Program-made: the position numbers and the translations under genes
The notes under the pieces: model-generated
Seen by the model: the letters and a program-made list of their open reading frames with translations, nothing else
Database searches by the model: none
What the model was told of the DNA's origin: nothing
Shown: piece after piece, positions 1 through 10,412 of the stretch
Layout: each line of letters starts with the position of its first letter
Numbering within the stretch: the stretch's first letter is position 1
Assembly (NCBI GenBank): GCA_037349105.1
Contig: JAYJMM010000089.1
Span: forward strand, 682,001 to 746,000
DNA from: Limnomonas spitsbergensis
Taxonomy: Eukaryota > Chlorophyta > Chlorophyceae > Chlamydomonadales
Length of the DNA: 64,000 bases
Reading direction: 5' to 3'

Positions 1-800
1 CAGGAGGGGCAGCAGGGGCAGGTGGGTTTGGTGGGAGGGACAGGTGAAGAGCGAGGAGGGGGGAGATGCTGACCCATGCATAGGCCCATGTGACCCGCCA
101 GTGTGGCCGACGGTAGCTGAACTGTAGCTGAACTGTAGCCCATCTGACCAGGCTCCATGACACTCCTCCCTGCATGGACAACGCATGCAATGACTGCCTT
201 ATGCATGCATGGGCTCTCTGATACTTGGCATGGCATCTCGTGTTGTCGCGGGGGGACGCAAAGGGGCATGCTCAAGAGGCACACATGGGGTTGTTTGCAT
301 GAGGGAGAGGATGCAAGCGGGCGCATGGGGGTGCATGGGTGGGCGGGAGCACACAGTAAATGCTTGGGACGTCCCCACACCATTCCCTGCATTTTTCTGG
401 GGACACGGGGTGTGAACCCTTCATTGCCATTCAGCGGCCGGACGTTGTTTAGGGGGACATCCGTCCCCCCTCTGCAATTTTCTTTGGGGATCGCTGCAAG
501 CAGGTACAGGCCCCCTCCCCACCATGCGTGTCTCCCAGGCCTGGAGCTGCATGGGGCTGCTTGAGGGTGCATGGGGAAACGCATGGGGCCCCAGTCCTGA
601 GAGCTGAAGCAGTTGCTGAACTGAACTGAACTGAAGTTTACTGAACTGCATTTTGCTCAGCTGCAGGTTTAAATTCCGGGATGCATTCCCCCTTCTCCCT
701 GCCTTCTCTTTAAGCATGTGCACACAGAACTGAACTGCATTTTGCTCAGCCTCTGGCCGACGTTTTGCGAACGCATTACCCCCGCAGCCTCTTGTCCAGG
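1..800 (+). repeat. Dispersed repeat A, copy 1
   Basis: This stretch matches 16262-16935 in the same orientation, with strong identity over about 311-790 against 16464-16920 and a second matching block at 1-115 against 16262-16365. The middle (about 116-310) differs and holds tandem GTAGCTGAACT motifs and TGCATG-rich sequence. It lies directly upstream of an exon that starts at 881, so it probably sits in an intron. Open frames inside it are shared with neither copy's neighbours and are not taken as genes. Confidence 0.75.
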
Positions 801-880
801 TGTTAGAGCCTGGCTGGGAGGAGTTGGGGGATATCATCTGATTATGTTTGACGAAGATGATGCTGTTTTTATGTGTGCAG

Positions 881-1396
881 GTATCGACCCCAACATTCTC
901 ATGACATTCACAAAGCGCTTTTGGTCCTCCGTACGCAAGGATAAAAATGTGACCAAGCTTCTCAAGAGTAAAGGTGGGATCCTCGCCCGCCTGTGACCTC
1001 TAGTTTGTCATTCAGTTTGCTTCTACGAAGTACTTCAAAACTGATACCTTCCTTTTATGCGCAGTTTTGGATGCGAAGATGCTTGCGTCCTTCCTTAATG
1101 GGAACGCATCGCTTATTTGCAGCCTGGCGAAGCTCAACAACGAAACAGGTGTGACACGCTGAACTCTGTTGTTGGCTGGCATGCTGAACTCTGTTGTTGG
1201 AGTTTGTCAGAGCTGGAGTGCAGGGGAAAATCTAGCGCCTACTTCATCTTTAAGGCACAGTGTTTTCCTTGTTCATTTGTTGCACACAGGAGCTGATTTG
1301 AGGGCAATCTCCTCGCTGGTGGCGGGGGCCATGGCTTCCATCCAAGCAATATGCCGACTCAAGACGTTAACATCGATACCCGAGTTGGATGATTAG
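881..1396 (+). CDS. 3' end of unrecognised multi-exon gene
   Basis: Three exons can be read in one continuous frame: 881-973, 1065-1148 and 1290-1396, ending in TAG. Every junction is GT-AG and every intron is phase 1, so the frames join without a stop. The predicted tail begins GIDPNILMTFTKRFW, is rich in Lys, Leu and Ala, and ends LTSIPELDD. I see no signal peptide, membrane segment or known motif. The gene must start upstream, in or beyond the repeat at 1-800, and its start is not in view. The function is unknown. The regular short introns with good acceptors (TTTTTATGTGTGCAG, CACACAG) make it look like a functional gene rather than a remnant. Confidence 0.55.
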
Positions 1397-3273
1397 GAAG
1401 GAACAGAATAGAAGGAACAAAGTGCCCAGCAGGAATATGTTAATCATAGCGTTACTAAAGGAATGCGTTCACGAGGCGACTTTGTCTCATGCCACAGCTG
1501 CATGTGCACCTTAACTCGGTTGACGGGCCATCATCATCGGGCTAGCCCTCCTTGCTGGCCCAGAACTGTAGCAAGGGCCTTTCCCCCTTGAGGTGGCCCT
1601 TTCCACTGGCAGTATATTATCGTGCTTGGTATATAATTACCTGGCTACTTTGGGCTTTGACCCTCTTTTCACCTGCCCAGACTACTATTTCCATTTGAGC
1701 TTGTTGTTAATGCAGCATGACTTGCTTAATGAAGCTAGAGCAACCTCCTAGCTTACGTGCCTTCTTCTGGGGCCGTCAAAGCCCTGGGTTGTAGGCTTTG
1801 TCCTTATCAGCCCAAGAACGTGGCATCACCAAGCCCACAGCCGATGGTAGCTTTGTAAAGCACACGATGGTGTCCTAGGTGACCGCCTGTCCTTCGGGGC
1901 TGCATGAAACCCCGACCCGCCGCAACTGACTTCCGTCATGGGGCTCTTTCCTTCTTGAGTCCCCCTGTCACGGTATATTACGGTATACGTGCCAAAACCG
2001 TTTAGGCCGCAGTTTGCGACCTCGGAGGCTTCGCAGCTTCCCTGCGGATCCTCCTTATTTGAATAGGAACCTAGAAACCCGCTTACGCCAGGGGTTTAGC
2101 TGTCCCGTACTCTGAATTGGGCCTGCTGGGTCCCTGTATCCAGGCAATTGCCTAAACTAGTTACTTCGTCCCTTTCAAAAGGACAGACCTCTTATGTAAC
2201 AAGCTCCGGCCGGCATCCAATGCATGAGGCCTGAGGTGTTCATAACGTCAGTACCTATATCAAGTCAAGACAAGCTCAACCTCCGCTGAGACAGCAGCAG
2301 AACAAGACCTCAGTTGAGGAACGAGATCCCTGCAGAACAGTAGTTCGCAGTCTACGATCCCGTACCCCTCACCGCGTGTGACGCGGTAAGTGCACCTGAT
2401 ATTGCCCAGCTGGATCGACCATACAGCCAGAAAGCCGGTGCCTCCCAAAGATATTGCCTGACATTCAAATACAAGTTTAGAAGCTTAACTCGTTGAGCAC
2501 CCGCAGCCAGTGAGTAGTCACGAAGTCTGCCCGTAGGCGCCCATCACTGTCGTGAGGGAGAAGTCCGCCACGGACCTGAAGCGCACATCTCGTGTCCTTT
2601 TGAAAGGGTCAGGGACGAAGTGAATCTAGCCTGATCAGCCTGATTCGCCAGTTCCTGCTGAAGGTGTTTGTGCTGCAAAAAATTTGAATTCTGCTTGTCA
2701 GCAATTGACCTTGGAAAGGTGCTTGAACTGCAATTTGGCTGAGGTAATCTCCAGAGAGAGATTGCCAAGTAAAACCCTGTGAGTCACTGCGTGTGGCAGC
2801 TCAGTGCCAGGCCCAGAGAGGCTTGAAGATTTGGCTGTGGACTTATACACCCAGCAAATACTGCCTGTGTGATTGAAGATTGAGATCAGGTGGATCCAAT
2901 CTGTCATCATGGACAGAAGTGAACTTGTGGATTGAAGATCCAAGTTTGAATTTTTTTTGGTGGACCAGAGCATCCCCGCAGGATCACGAAGCTGAGCGGA
3001 CACCACGCAAGAAGCTACATCCACGCAGGGCGTGTGACATCTAGAGCTGCCCAGCCAGAAAGGCGACGGAGGATTCCGCCAGATTCTGGTTGATTAGCAA
3101 GAAAAAGCAGGAAGGCAGAAGCCCTGTCCTGTTTTTTTTTGCTGTACCTGTCGGCTTGACCTGACTGACAAGCCCTCACCAGGCTGCAGTAGGTGCAAGA
3201 GGCAGAAGCCTGAGCGTTAGCAGATCCTGTTCTGGTGTTGCCAGCACATTGCAGGATCGTGTGGATCGTATAA
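1397..3273. other. No gene recognised; possible retroelement 5' region
   Basis: No convincing coding exon was seen. The stretch precedes the giant gag-like frame and may hold its 5' leader or LTR. TATA-like sequence (GTATATAAT) lies near 1629-1638. An imperfect inverted repeat pairs 2161-2183 with 2597-2628 (core TGTCCTTTTGAAAGGG). No matching direct copy was found downstream of the gag-like frame, so an LTR pair is not demonstrated. Confidence 0.3.
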
Positions 3274-6200
3274 TTGCCTGTAGGAATGGCAGAGTGTAAC
3301 CTGCATCCTGATAGGCACCAGCACCCCGACGCCCAGCGCCGCAGCGGGCGAGTGTGGGGGCTGGAGCCAGGTGCAGACCTGATAGAGGTGGCTGATTCAC
3401 TGATGGCAGAGGAAGCCCTGCGGATGGCGGAGAAACTGGCAGGGCCAGTGAATCCGGCCGCACGGGCCTGCAAGGTGTCAGGACCTGACCACTTCCTGCC
3501 CAGAGCGGCAGGAATGCTGGCCGATGGCGCTGTGTGTGTGATAAGGACAGGCATTGGGCGAGGAGGCCCACTGCCTGCTGATTCCAGGAGCAACCTGGAA
3601 TCTGAGCAGGTTCCGACGCAGGCGGGAACCCCGGATCTGATCTTGGATCAGGTGGCTGAGGTGTCCCAGAGCAGAGGCATACGGCGTGACAGCGATCCAG
3701 ATACCGCGCCGCAACAGATTCCGTCCAGGGTGACGAGGGTTGCGCAGCGGGTACTGGTGGAGCTCTGTCAGCCGGAACACAAGGCAGAGATCGCCGCAGC
3801 CCCAGGGGGGCTAGCCGGCCGATTTCAGCCAGGTGGAGAGGAAATGGAGAGCAGGCGAGTGCCTGCAGTGGTCAAGCGCGAGGGGGCAGTTGCCCAGCCA
3901 GCGGTGACCAGTCAGGTCTTGCAGGTGAGTGCAGAGCCACTGGCAGCACTTGAAAAATTAGCGGTGCCGGTGGGAAAGCCTTGGGCTGACCTGATATCCG
4001 AGGAGGAACTTTCAGACCCAGTTCGGGAGGAAAGGGGGCAGCGACCCAAGACAGGACTGGACTCAGAGCAGCAGATGGCGCTTGAGAGAGAAGCGATGCA
4101 TATTTTCCGCAGGCTAGCAGGGATCGAGGATCCCGCAGATTTGGGGTGCAAGGTGCCCAGTGCAGATCAAGCTTGGCCCAAGAGCGTTGGGCAGGCTGAT
4201 GGCACTGTGGGCGCTGAAGTGTCGCACAAAGGGATCGGCCGAGGTGGGCCAGTGCCCCAATCAACCCTGGATGTTCCAAGGCAAGGCCTGGAATACACGC
4301 AGTGGTTGAGACAGGGAGGAACCCCTGAGCTGACATTGGACTCGGCCGCTGAGGTGTCGCAGACCAGTGGCGCAGATCGGGACAGTGGTCCAGAAGGCGC
4401 ACCGCAGCAGGACCTGCCCAGTGGGGCAGGGGCTGCGCGACGAGTCATGAACGAGCCCGATCACGGTGATCAAGGGGCAGGCGCCTCTGCAGCCCCAGAG
4501 AGGGCAGCAGAGTGCGAGGGAGCCAGAGACCTAGGCAGTGGGCCAGAATACGCGACGCAGAAGAGGCTGCTGAGAGTGGCAGGTGCCGCGCTGTGCGTTA
4601 AAAAAGAGAACGGTACGATGCCCCGTGGTGGAGGTCATGTGATAAGGAAACCTGCAGATCTGCAGGCGGTGGGTAGAGCAAAAGACGCCACTGCGAAACG
4701 GCCTCCAGTAAAAAGGAAGGAGGATCTGGCTCAGCCAATAGGGTGGAACATGCTAGGGCAGTGGATCGCTGGAGTGTGGAAAGTTGCGTGTGACGCAGTA
4801 ATCACCTTAACAGAAGAATTCCCTGCGTTGCAAGGAGAGCAGGAACTGTATTGTACAGAAGTCCATGGGGATGACCAGAATGATCCGGAGCAGGTGAGGT
4901 TAAGGAGCCTTGCTGTGCGTCAGCAGTGCACACCCTTGGAGGCAGTGACCCGGCGTGTGAAGCAGCCAGGAGGTCAGGTAACCCCCAGCGGCTGGTCCAT
5001 GTTTGATATCCTCAGCAGTGACAGTGAGCCAAGCCCCAGGGACCTACAGCAAGCCTGGGGGAGGGCCTTTTCACCCAGGCGGGATAGCCCGGTAGCTAGC
5101 GAGCAGCTGCACCTGATCAGCTGTTTCCAGGCAGGAAGTGCCTGGCCACCAAGGCAGGATAGCCCGGTAGCTAGCGAGCAGCTGCACCTGATCAGCAGTG
5201 ATCTGACAGGAAGGGCTGAGCACAGGCCTGGCCCGCGCAGGGCAAGCGAGGCTGAGGATTATGCGAGGTTTGGGGTCGTCCCAGAGCAGGATAAACAGGA
5301 TCAGGAGGATCAAACTGTGGTGGCCGGTGGCTGCGAGCCAGGCCAACTGCAGGTGCAGGCGACGCGGTTGTCCTTGCAGAGGGAGGCAGCCCCTGTGACA
5401 CCTGTGGTGGCCGGTGGCTGCGAGCCAGGCCAACTGCAGGTGCAGGCGACGCGGCTGTGCTTGCAGAGGGAGGCAGCCCCTGTGACACCTGTGGTGGCCG
5501 GTGGCTGTGAGCCGGGCCAACTGCAGGTGCAAGCGACGCGGCTGTGCTTGCACAGGGAGGCAGCCCCTGTGACACCTGTGGTGGCCGGTGGCTGCGAGCC
5601 GGGCCAACTGCAGGTGCAGGCGCCACGGCTGTGCTTGCAGAGGGAGGCAGGTCCTGTGACACCTGTGGTGGCTGGTGGCTGCGAGCCAGGCCAACTGCAG
5701 GTGCAGGCGCCACGGCTGTGCTTGCAGAGGGAGGCAGGTACTGTAACACCTGTGGTGGCCGGTGGCTGCGAGCCAGGCCAACTGCAGGTGCAGGCGCCGC
5801 AGCTGTGCTTGCAGAGGGAGGCAGCTCCTGTGACACCTGTGGTGGCCGGTGGCTGCGAGCCGAGCCACCTGCATTTGTGGGAGCAGAAGCTGAACCAGCA
5901 GGTGGCTGAGGAACCAGCTGGATCAAGTGAGGTTGAGGACCACGTGCACAGGCATGCGCCGGTGCCTGTGCAGATGCAGATGCACCAGCCAGAAGAGGAT
6001 GGGCCTGTCACACCACCAGTGGCAGCAGCTCCAGGAGGGGTCCAGGTGCCAATATCAGAACCAGGGGCGGCCCAGCAGGCCAACAAACAGCTGGAGGCGG
6101 CAGAGAATCCTGAGGGGTCAGAGGAGCAGGGAATCTCCATACCCATGCTGAGGGAAAAGGTTAACTGGTACCGGCAGAAGCTCAAAGGAGTGGCCAGGCA

Positions 6201-9063
6201 GCTGTGGGTGGCCAGGCAGCCAATGTTGGCATGGAAGATGAGGATGACCAGGCAGCTGAGGATGATGAAGCATCGCTTGGAACATGCCAAACAGAACCTA
6301 CAGGCGCTGCTGCCAACAGGCGAGGAGGAGGAAGAGCAGCAGCTGCAGCAGACAGCCATGGTTGCATGGCACGTGGCACTACCCGGGGGGCACAGGGCTG
6401 AGCAGGCCAGCCATGAGGCGAAAGAAGAGGCACAACCGCCGCAGCACCAGGGGTGCGCGCCCAGATTTCCCAGGCAGGAGGGCTTCCACTCAGCAGAGCA
6501 GTGTGGGCCAGTGGGTCAAGCCAGCCCTAGCCTGAGTCTCGGCCCAGACGGCTGCAGCAGGTCCAGCCAGGCAGTGGCAGGCAGGGCAGCTGACAGTGAC
6601 GTGGAAGCAGCTAGGAGCAGCAGGTCTCCGGTGCCAGCACCCGTGGACGACAGCAGCAGCAGGAATGTGTGCCTGGTAGCAATCCATGCTGCGGTGCCTG
6701 CAGATGTGGAGCTGGCCAGGCTCTGGGAGGTCAGTGTGGCCAGGCGCGGACCTGCAGAGGTCAAGCGCGAGGGGGCAGGAGCCAAACCAGCGATGGCCGG
6801 GCAGGTTTTGCAGGAGAGCGATGAACCGCGGATCCAGAGCAAAAGGGTGGCTGTGCCGGTGGGAAAGCCGTGGGCTGACATGATGTGGGAAGAAGAGCTG
6901 TCAGATCCCATTCCAGAGGTGCAAGTGCAAAAGGGGCCGCAGCTGAGGGCAGGGCTGCATTCGAGGAGGCAGCTGAGGCCGCGCCGCACTCCAGTCAGGA
7001 GGGTGGTAGGGTCCACGGTGTATGGAACACCCCTGTCCAGGTTTCCCCCCAGTGTGGGCAGGCCTGTGCAGAGATCCAAGGAGGGATTTAGCGGCCCAGT
7101 GAAGAGAGGCGGCAGCCAAGGGGGCGGCCTGTATGGATTTTCCAATAATCCAGCGTGGGCACAGGAGGAAGGCCCCAGAGAGTCAGAGCACTCCAGGGCG
7201 GTGAAGGTGGCAGATCTACAGGAGCTGATTAAGGAGGATCTGCAGCCGATCGGCTGGAGGGGGATTCTGCGGTGGGCGGCGAACCTGTGGAAGCAAGTTT
7301 GCTCCAGGTATTTCTCCCACTTCAGCGATCAAGTGAATGCGATTGAGGAATTCAGGGCCCATCATCTGAGGGAGTGGGCAACGAAGGCCATGATGGGGAT
7401 TCCACATACGGGGCAGGACAGGGCGACGCTGTTGGCCGCCCTTGGACAGGCGTCCAAGGGAGGAGCAGGACGCGAGGCAGCCCTGGCCGTTAAGGCCTTC
7501 GCAGATGAGTGGGGCAATGGGGTGAAAGGAGATCAGGAGGAGCCTGGATCTGAACCCGAGGATGAAGAAGTGGAGGATCAAGAGTGGGAAGGGTATGAAA
7601 CAGCTGTGCAGCAATCAGAGGAGCTCAGGGAGGTCCAAAGGTGGCAGCAGCAGGCAAGGGCCGCGCCCACCCCAGGGTCCAGAGAGGCCAGAGAGGAGGT
7701 GCTGTCAGATTCCTGGGTCAGGAATTACACAGGAGGGACACAGACAAGCTGGCAGAGCCAGGAGCCGCCCAGGGGGCAGGCATACGGCAGGGAACAGCCA
7801 AGCTGGCAGAGCCAGGAACCGCCCAGGGGGCAGGCATACGGCAGGGAACAGCCAAGCTGGCAGAGCCAGGAGCCGCCCAGGGGGCAGGCATACGGCAGGG
7901 AACAGCCAAGCTGGCAGAGCCAGGAGCCGCCCAGGGGGCAGGCAGACGGAAAGAAACAGCCAAGCTGGCAAAGCCAGGAGCCGCCCAGGGGGCAAGCATA
8001 CGGCAGGGAACAGCCAAGCTGGCAGAGCCAGGAGCCGCCCAGGGGGCAGGCATACGGCAGGGAACAGCCAAGCTGGCAGAGCCAGGAGCCGCCCAGGAGG
8101 CAGGCAGACGGAAATAAACAGCCAAGCTGGCAGAGCCAGGAGCCGCCCAGGGGGCAGGCAGACGGCAGGGAACAGCCAACATGGCAGAGCCAGGAGCCGC
8201 CCAGGGGCCCGGCAGAATACGGCAGGAGGACACAGCCAGACGGGCCAGGCCAGAGGCCGCCCAGGGGGCAGGCAGAATCCGGCAGAGGATCACAGCCTCG
8301 GGAGTCTGGCCCAGAGGAGATAAAAAGCAGAGATGAGACTGATCAGCCGCCACCCGAGGGGAGCAGAGGCTCCACGGGCAGGGCCGGCAGACAGTCGTCC
8401 GGGGGCGGACAAGCCCAGGATGGGGCTGGCCGCAGAAACAGCCAGTACCAGCGCAGCCCATCAGGGGGCGACAGTAGCGGATCTGGATCAGACTCCAGGT
8501 CAGACGAGTCGGGGTCAGGTGGAGCGGACAGGCGCAGGCCAGGGGCCAGGCGGGAGTCCAGCGACCAGGAAATGAAGAGGCTCGATAGGGAGCAGGCAAG
8601 GAGGACCCTGCAGCTGCTGCAGCAGCTGTCCCTGCAGCTGGCAGGGGTGTCCAAATATACCAAAATCCCAGCTATCCAAGGCAACGTGCCGGTGTTGGAT
8701 ATGTCACACCCGGGCGCGGTTGCAACCAAGAAATATTGCCAAGCGTGTGGCTATTGGGGATCACACAACAGGCTGGCGCTGTCGGATGAACCACCGGCGC
8801 TGGACGTGGTGGCAGGGGAAATTGTTGGATCTTGCCAGTCACCCTCGGCCATGGCCATGCTCGTGCGATCCCTGGCCAGGTTGTGGAACAACAAGCCTGC
8901 CAGTGTGGGGCCGTTGATGGCGGCCATCAGGGCAGCGCCCCACGCAGGGGACAGGGCCACCAAGGACATGAAAAGGATCGGCCGATCGGGCGGCAGTGGG
9001 CCGCTCCAGCAGAGGAGCAGTGCTGTGAGGTTTCCCTTCTTACCCTGTGGATCAGGGTGGTAA
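3274..9063 (+). CDS. Giant gag-like retroelement reading frame
   Basis: A 1929-codon open frame with no internal stop. It is rich in Gln, Glu, Gly, Arg and Pro and looks disordered. It is internally duplicated. A block around aa 43-190 recurs around aa 269-420 (shared GIGRGGP, AEVSQ and AAP signatures). A VKREG...GKPWAD block near aa 200 recurs near aa 1163. A QPIGW block near aa 486 recurs near aa 1323. Two tandem-repeat domains lie at aa 682-865 (29-aa units) and aa 1492-1660 (18-aa units). Near aa 1808-1830 the segment LDMSHPGA...KYCQACGYWGSH is conserved in a - strand relative at 23.5 kb and could be a small Cys/His zinc-binding site. A retroelement structural-protein role is inferred from that relative and from the gag-like frame that follows. 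No protease or polymerase is visible. The start codon is the first ATG of the frame and is not otherwise supported. Confidence 0.6.
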   Translation: MPVGMAECNLHPDRHQHPDAQRRSGRVWGLEPGADLIEVADSLMAEEALRMAEKLAGPVNPAARACKVSGPDHFLPRAAGMLADGAVCVIRTGIGRGGPLPADSRSNLESEQVPTQAGTPDLILDQVAEVSQSRGIRRDSDPDTAPQQIPSRVTRVAQRVLVELCQPEHKAEIAAAPGGLAGRFQPGGEEMESRRVPAVVKREGAVAQPAVTSQVLQVSAEPLAALEKLAVPVGKPWADLISEEELSDPVREERGQRPKTGLDSEQQMALEREAMHIFRRLAGIEDPADLGCKVPSADQAWPKSVGQADGTVGAEVSHKGIGRGGPVPQSTLDVPRQGLEYTQWLRQGGTPELTLDSAAEVSQTSGADRDSGPEGAPQQDLPSGAGAARRVMNEPDHGDQGAGASAAPERAAECEGARDLGSGPEYATQKRLLRVAGAALCVKKENGTMPRGGGHVIRKPADLQAVGRAKDATAKRPPVKRKEDLAQPIGWNMLGQWIAGVWKVACDAVITLTEEFPALQGEQELYCTEVHGDDQNDPEQVRLRSLAVRQQCTPLEAVTRRVKQPGGQVTPSGWSMFDILSSDSEPSPRDLQQAWGRAFSPRRDSPVASEQLHLISCFQAGSAWPPRQDSPVASEQLHLISSDLTGRAEHRPGPRRASEAEDYARFGVVPEQDKQDQEDQTVVAGGCEPGQLQVQATRLSLQREAAPVTPVVAGGCEPGQLQVQATRLCLQREAAPVTPVVAGGCEPGQLQVQATRLCLHREAAPVTPVVAGGCEPGQLQVQAPRLCLQREAGPVTPVVAGGCEPGQLQVQAPRLCLQREAGTVTPVVAGGCEPGQLQVQAPQLCLQREAAPVTPVVAGGCEPSHLHLWEQKLNQQVAEEPAGSSEVEDHVHRHAPVPVQMQMHQPEEDGPVTPPVAAAPGGVQVPISEPGAAQQANKQLEAAENPEGSEEQGISIPMLREKVNWYRQKLKGVARQLWVARQPMLAWKMRMTRQLRMMKHRLEHAKQNLQALLPTGEEEEEQQLQQTAMVAWHVALPGGHRAEQASHEAKEEAQPPQHQGCAPRFPRQEGFHSAEQCGPVGQASPSLSLGPDGCSRSSQAVAGRAADSDVEAARSSRSPVPAPVDDSSSRNVCLVAIHAAVPADVELARLWEVSVARRGPAEVKREGAGAKPAMAGQVLQESDEPRIQSKRVAVPVGKPWADMMWEEELSDPIPEVQVQKGPQLRAGLHSRRQLRPRRTPVRRVVGSTVYGTPLSRFPPSVGRPVQRSKEGFSGPVKRGGSQGGGLYGFSNNPAWAQEEGPRESEHSRAVKVADLQELIKEDLQPIGWRGILRWAANLWKQVCSRYFSHFSDQVNAIEEFRAHHLREWATKAMMGIPHTGQDRATLLAALGQASKGGAGREAALAVKAFADEWGNGVKGDQEEPGSEPEDEEVEDQEWEGYETAVQQSEELREVQRWQQQARAAPTPGSREAREEVLSDSWVRNYTGGTQTSWQSQEPPRGQAYGREQPSWQSQEPPRGQAYGREQPSWQSQEPPRGQAYGREQPSWQSQEPPRGQADGKKQPSWQSQEPPRGQAYGREQPSWQSQEPPRGQAYGREQPSWQSQEPPRRQADGNKQPSWQSQEPPRGQADGREQPTWQSQEPPRGPAEYGRRTQPDGPGQRPPRGQAESGRGSQPRESGPEEIKSRDETDQPPPEGSRGSTGRAGRQSSGGGQAQDGAGRRNSQYQRSPSGGDSSGSGSDSRSDESGSGGADRRRPGARRESSDQEMKRLDREQARRTLQLLQQLSLQLAGVSKYTKIPAIQGNVPVLDMSHPGAVATKKYCQACGYWGSHNRLALSDEPPALDVVAGEIVGSCQSPSAMAMLVRSLARLWNNKPASVGPLMAAIRAAPHAGDRATKDMKRIGRSGGSGPLQQRSSAVRFPFLPCGSGW
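5317..5870 (+). repeat. 87-bp coding tandem repeat (6 full copies plus a partial)
   Basis: Copies begin at 5317, 5404, 5491, 5578, 5665 and 5752, with a partial at 5839. The unit is a whole number of codons (29) and encodes a VVAGGCEPGQL...REAAPVTP module, so copy-number change would not break the frame. Copies differ by a few substitutions, many of them silent. Confidence 0.95.
7747..8270 (+). repeat. 54-bp coding tandem repeat (about 9 copies)
   Basis: Copies start every 54 bases from 7747 to 8179, and the last ones are degenerate. Each encodes an 18-residue Gln/Pro/Arg-rich unit (SWQSQEPPRGQAYGREQP). Like the 87-bp array it keeps the frame of the giant open frame. Confidence 0.95.
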
Positions 9064-9614
9064 AGGAGGAGGTGGGGAAGCCGACCTCGGATGAGAGATC
9101 CGCGATCACCAACCTCAAGCTGGGAGTCAAAACAACCTTGGATCCAGAGGTCGAGCCAGAGGAGACAGTGGAGGCGTTTGCGCACAGAGTACTGTCCACA
9201 GCAGAGTTGCTGCAGATCTCCAGGGATGCAGTGGACTACTTTGGCAGAAGGCACTCGGTCTCGCACATGTTCTATGAGGGGCTGCCAATGGCCACCAGGG
9301 GCAAGCTGAGCACGTTCGTAATCACGGTGCCAGGGTACTTGAATATGATTGATGAGGAGCAGATCACTGTACTGACGCAGCAGGTGGTGCTGTGGGAGAA
9401 GTTCGCCCTGGAAATGGGGGACCTGTCTGTCACAGATCACAGGCCTGCGGCAGAAGAGGAGAATGAGACGGAAGAGGGGGAAGAGACGGAAGAGGAGGAA
9501 GAGAAGCGAGAGGCTTCTTGGAAGCAGAGACTTTTTGGAGGAAGATATTCCTTGGATGAGGAGAGGCCAGTGTCACCCCGTGAGCGGTCCATAGATGGGC
9601 CAAGGTGGCGCTAG
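8832..9614 (+). CDS. Overlapping gag-like frame of the same element
   Basis: A 260-codon open stretch in the -1 frame relative to the giant frame, overlapping its last 232 bases. The part after about 9060 reads as a retrotransposon gag-like region: EEVGKPTSDER, then PEETVEAFAHRVLSTAELL, a HSVSHMFYEGLP segment and a very acidic Glu-rich tail. A - strand relative at 22917-23168 shares ELGKPT, SEETVEAYAHR, STAEQ and SHSVSNVFLGGLP, so this frame was under protein-level constraint. It could be joined to the giant frame by -1 frameshifting, by splicing, or could have been separated from it by a mutation. The first codon shown is only the start of the open stretch. Confidence 0.55.
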   Translation: MPVTLGHGHARAIPGQVVEQQACQCGAVDGGHQGSAPRRGQGHQGHEKDRPIGRQWAAPAEEQCCEVSLLTLWIRVVKEEVGKPTSDERSAITNLKLGVKTTLDPEVEPEETVEAFAHRVLSTAELLQISRDAVDYFGRRHSVSHMFYEGLPMATRGKLSTFVITVPGYLNMIDEEQITVLTQQVVLWEKFALEMGDLSVTDHRPAAEEENETEEGEETEEEEEKREASWKQRLFGGRYSLDEERPVSPRERSIDGPRWR

Positions 9615-10202
9615 GCTTCCAACAAAGAAGAGGAATCGGCACTTGAAGGGTGCACCGATACCTGAACCTCAGGGAAGGCCAAGCCCAGAGCGGCAAGGCT
9701 GCTGAGCATATGACGATACCCACACCGTCACCGGCAGGACAGGGCAGGAAACTGAGCAGCAGAAGACTGACGCTTTCAGGCACAGCGCACCTGGTCCTAG
9801 TGCACGGCAGGTGCTGGGCCGGAGGCCAGTGGGCCAATGGCGGATTATGCTAGGTGGCGGCAAGACCTAGAGCAGCGACGGGTTATACAAATTTGTTTCT
9901 CAAGAGCCGCAGCAGCAAGGCTGCGGTAGTACATATGCTAGCGCATGGACGACAAGACTTGATTTTGTGGAGTAGTGATAGTACCCAAGGGGGCAGAAGC
10001 CGCTGCTGCGGCGCGCATTTCCTGTGGCCTTAAAAGACCAGGCGTCTATGGCGCAGTGGGGCGAGAGCAGCGGTTATACTTAGCCTGGCCTGATGATTCT
10101 GATTAACAGCCAAGTTTGGTGATGAGCAACTGAGATGCTTAGAATGACGCGCTGTATGTGCGCATTGCTTGCAGAGATTATATGAATTTTGCCTTGAAGG
10201 AA
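9615..10202. other. Non-coding tail of gag-like element
   Basis: No coding signal was recognised between the end of the gag-like frame and the 28-bp repeat array. Short GC-rich stems such as AGCCGCAGCAGCAAGGCTGC are present. Confidence 0.4.
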
Positions 10203-10412
10203 GCCTGAACCAGGCAGATGGGACGGCAGATTTGTGTATATGGCCTGAACCAGGCAGATGTGTGTGGACAGCCTGAACCAGGCAGATTTGTGTATATGGC
10301 CTGAACCAGGCAGATGCGTGTGGACAGCCTGAACCAGGCAGATTTGTGTATATGGCCTGAACCAGGCAGATGTGTGTAGAAGGCCTGAACCAGGCAGATT
10401 TGCTTTGATACT
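10203..10412 (+). repeat. 28-bp minisatellite, two alternating unit types
   Basis: Seven units start with GCCTGAACCAGGCAGAT at 10203, 10243, 10271, 10299, 10327, 10355 and 10383. Unit ends alternate between a TTGTGTATATG type and a TGTGTGGACA type, giving a 56-bp higher-order period. Each unit core (GCCTGAACCAGGC) is an imperfect palindrome. Confidence 0.95.

Noticed and set aside
5071..6359. Antisense frames of 244-349 codons opposite the giant frame
   Set aside because: They are shadows of the 87-bp coding repeat. The sense frame is supported by a homologous copy and by codon-length repeat units.
10203..10412. CRISPR-like alternation of repeat and variable part
   Set aside because: Only two alternating variants of a 28-bp unit occur, with no unique spacers, in eukaryotic DNA without cas genes.
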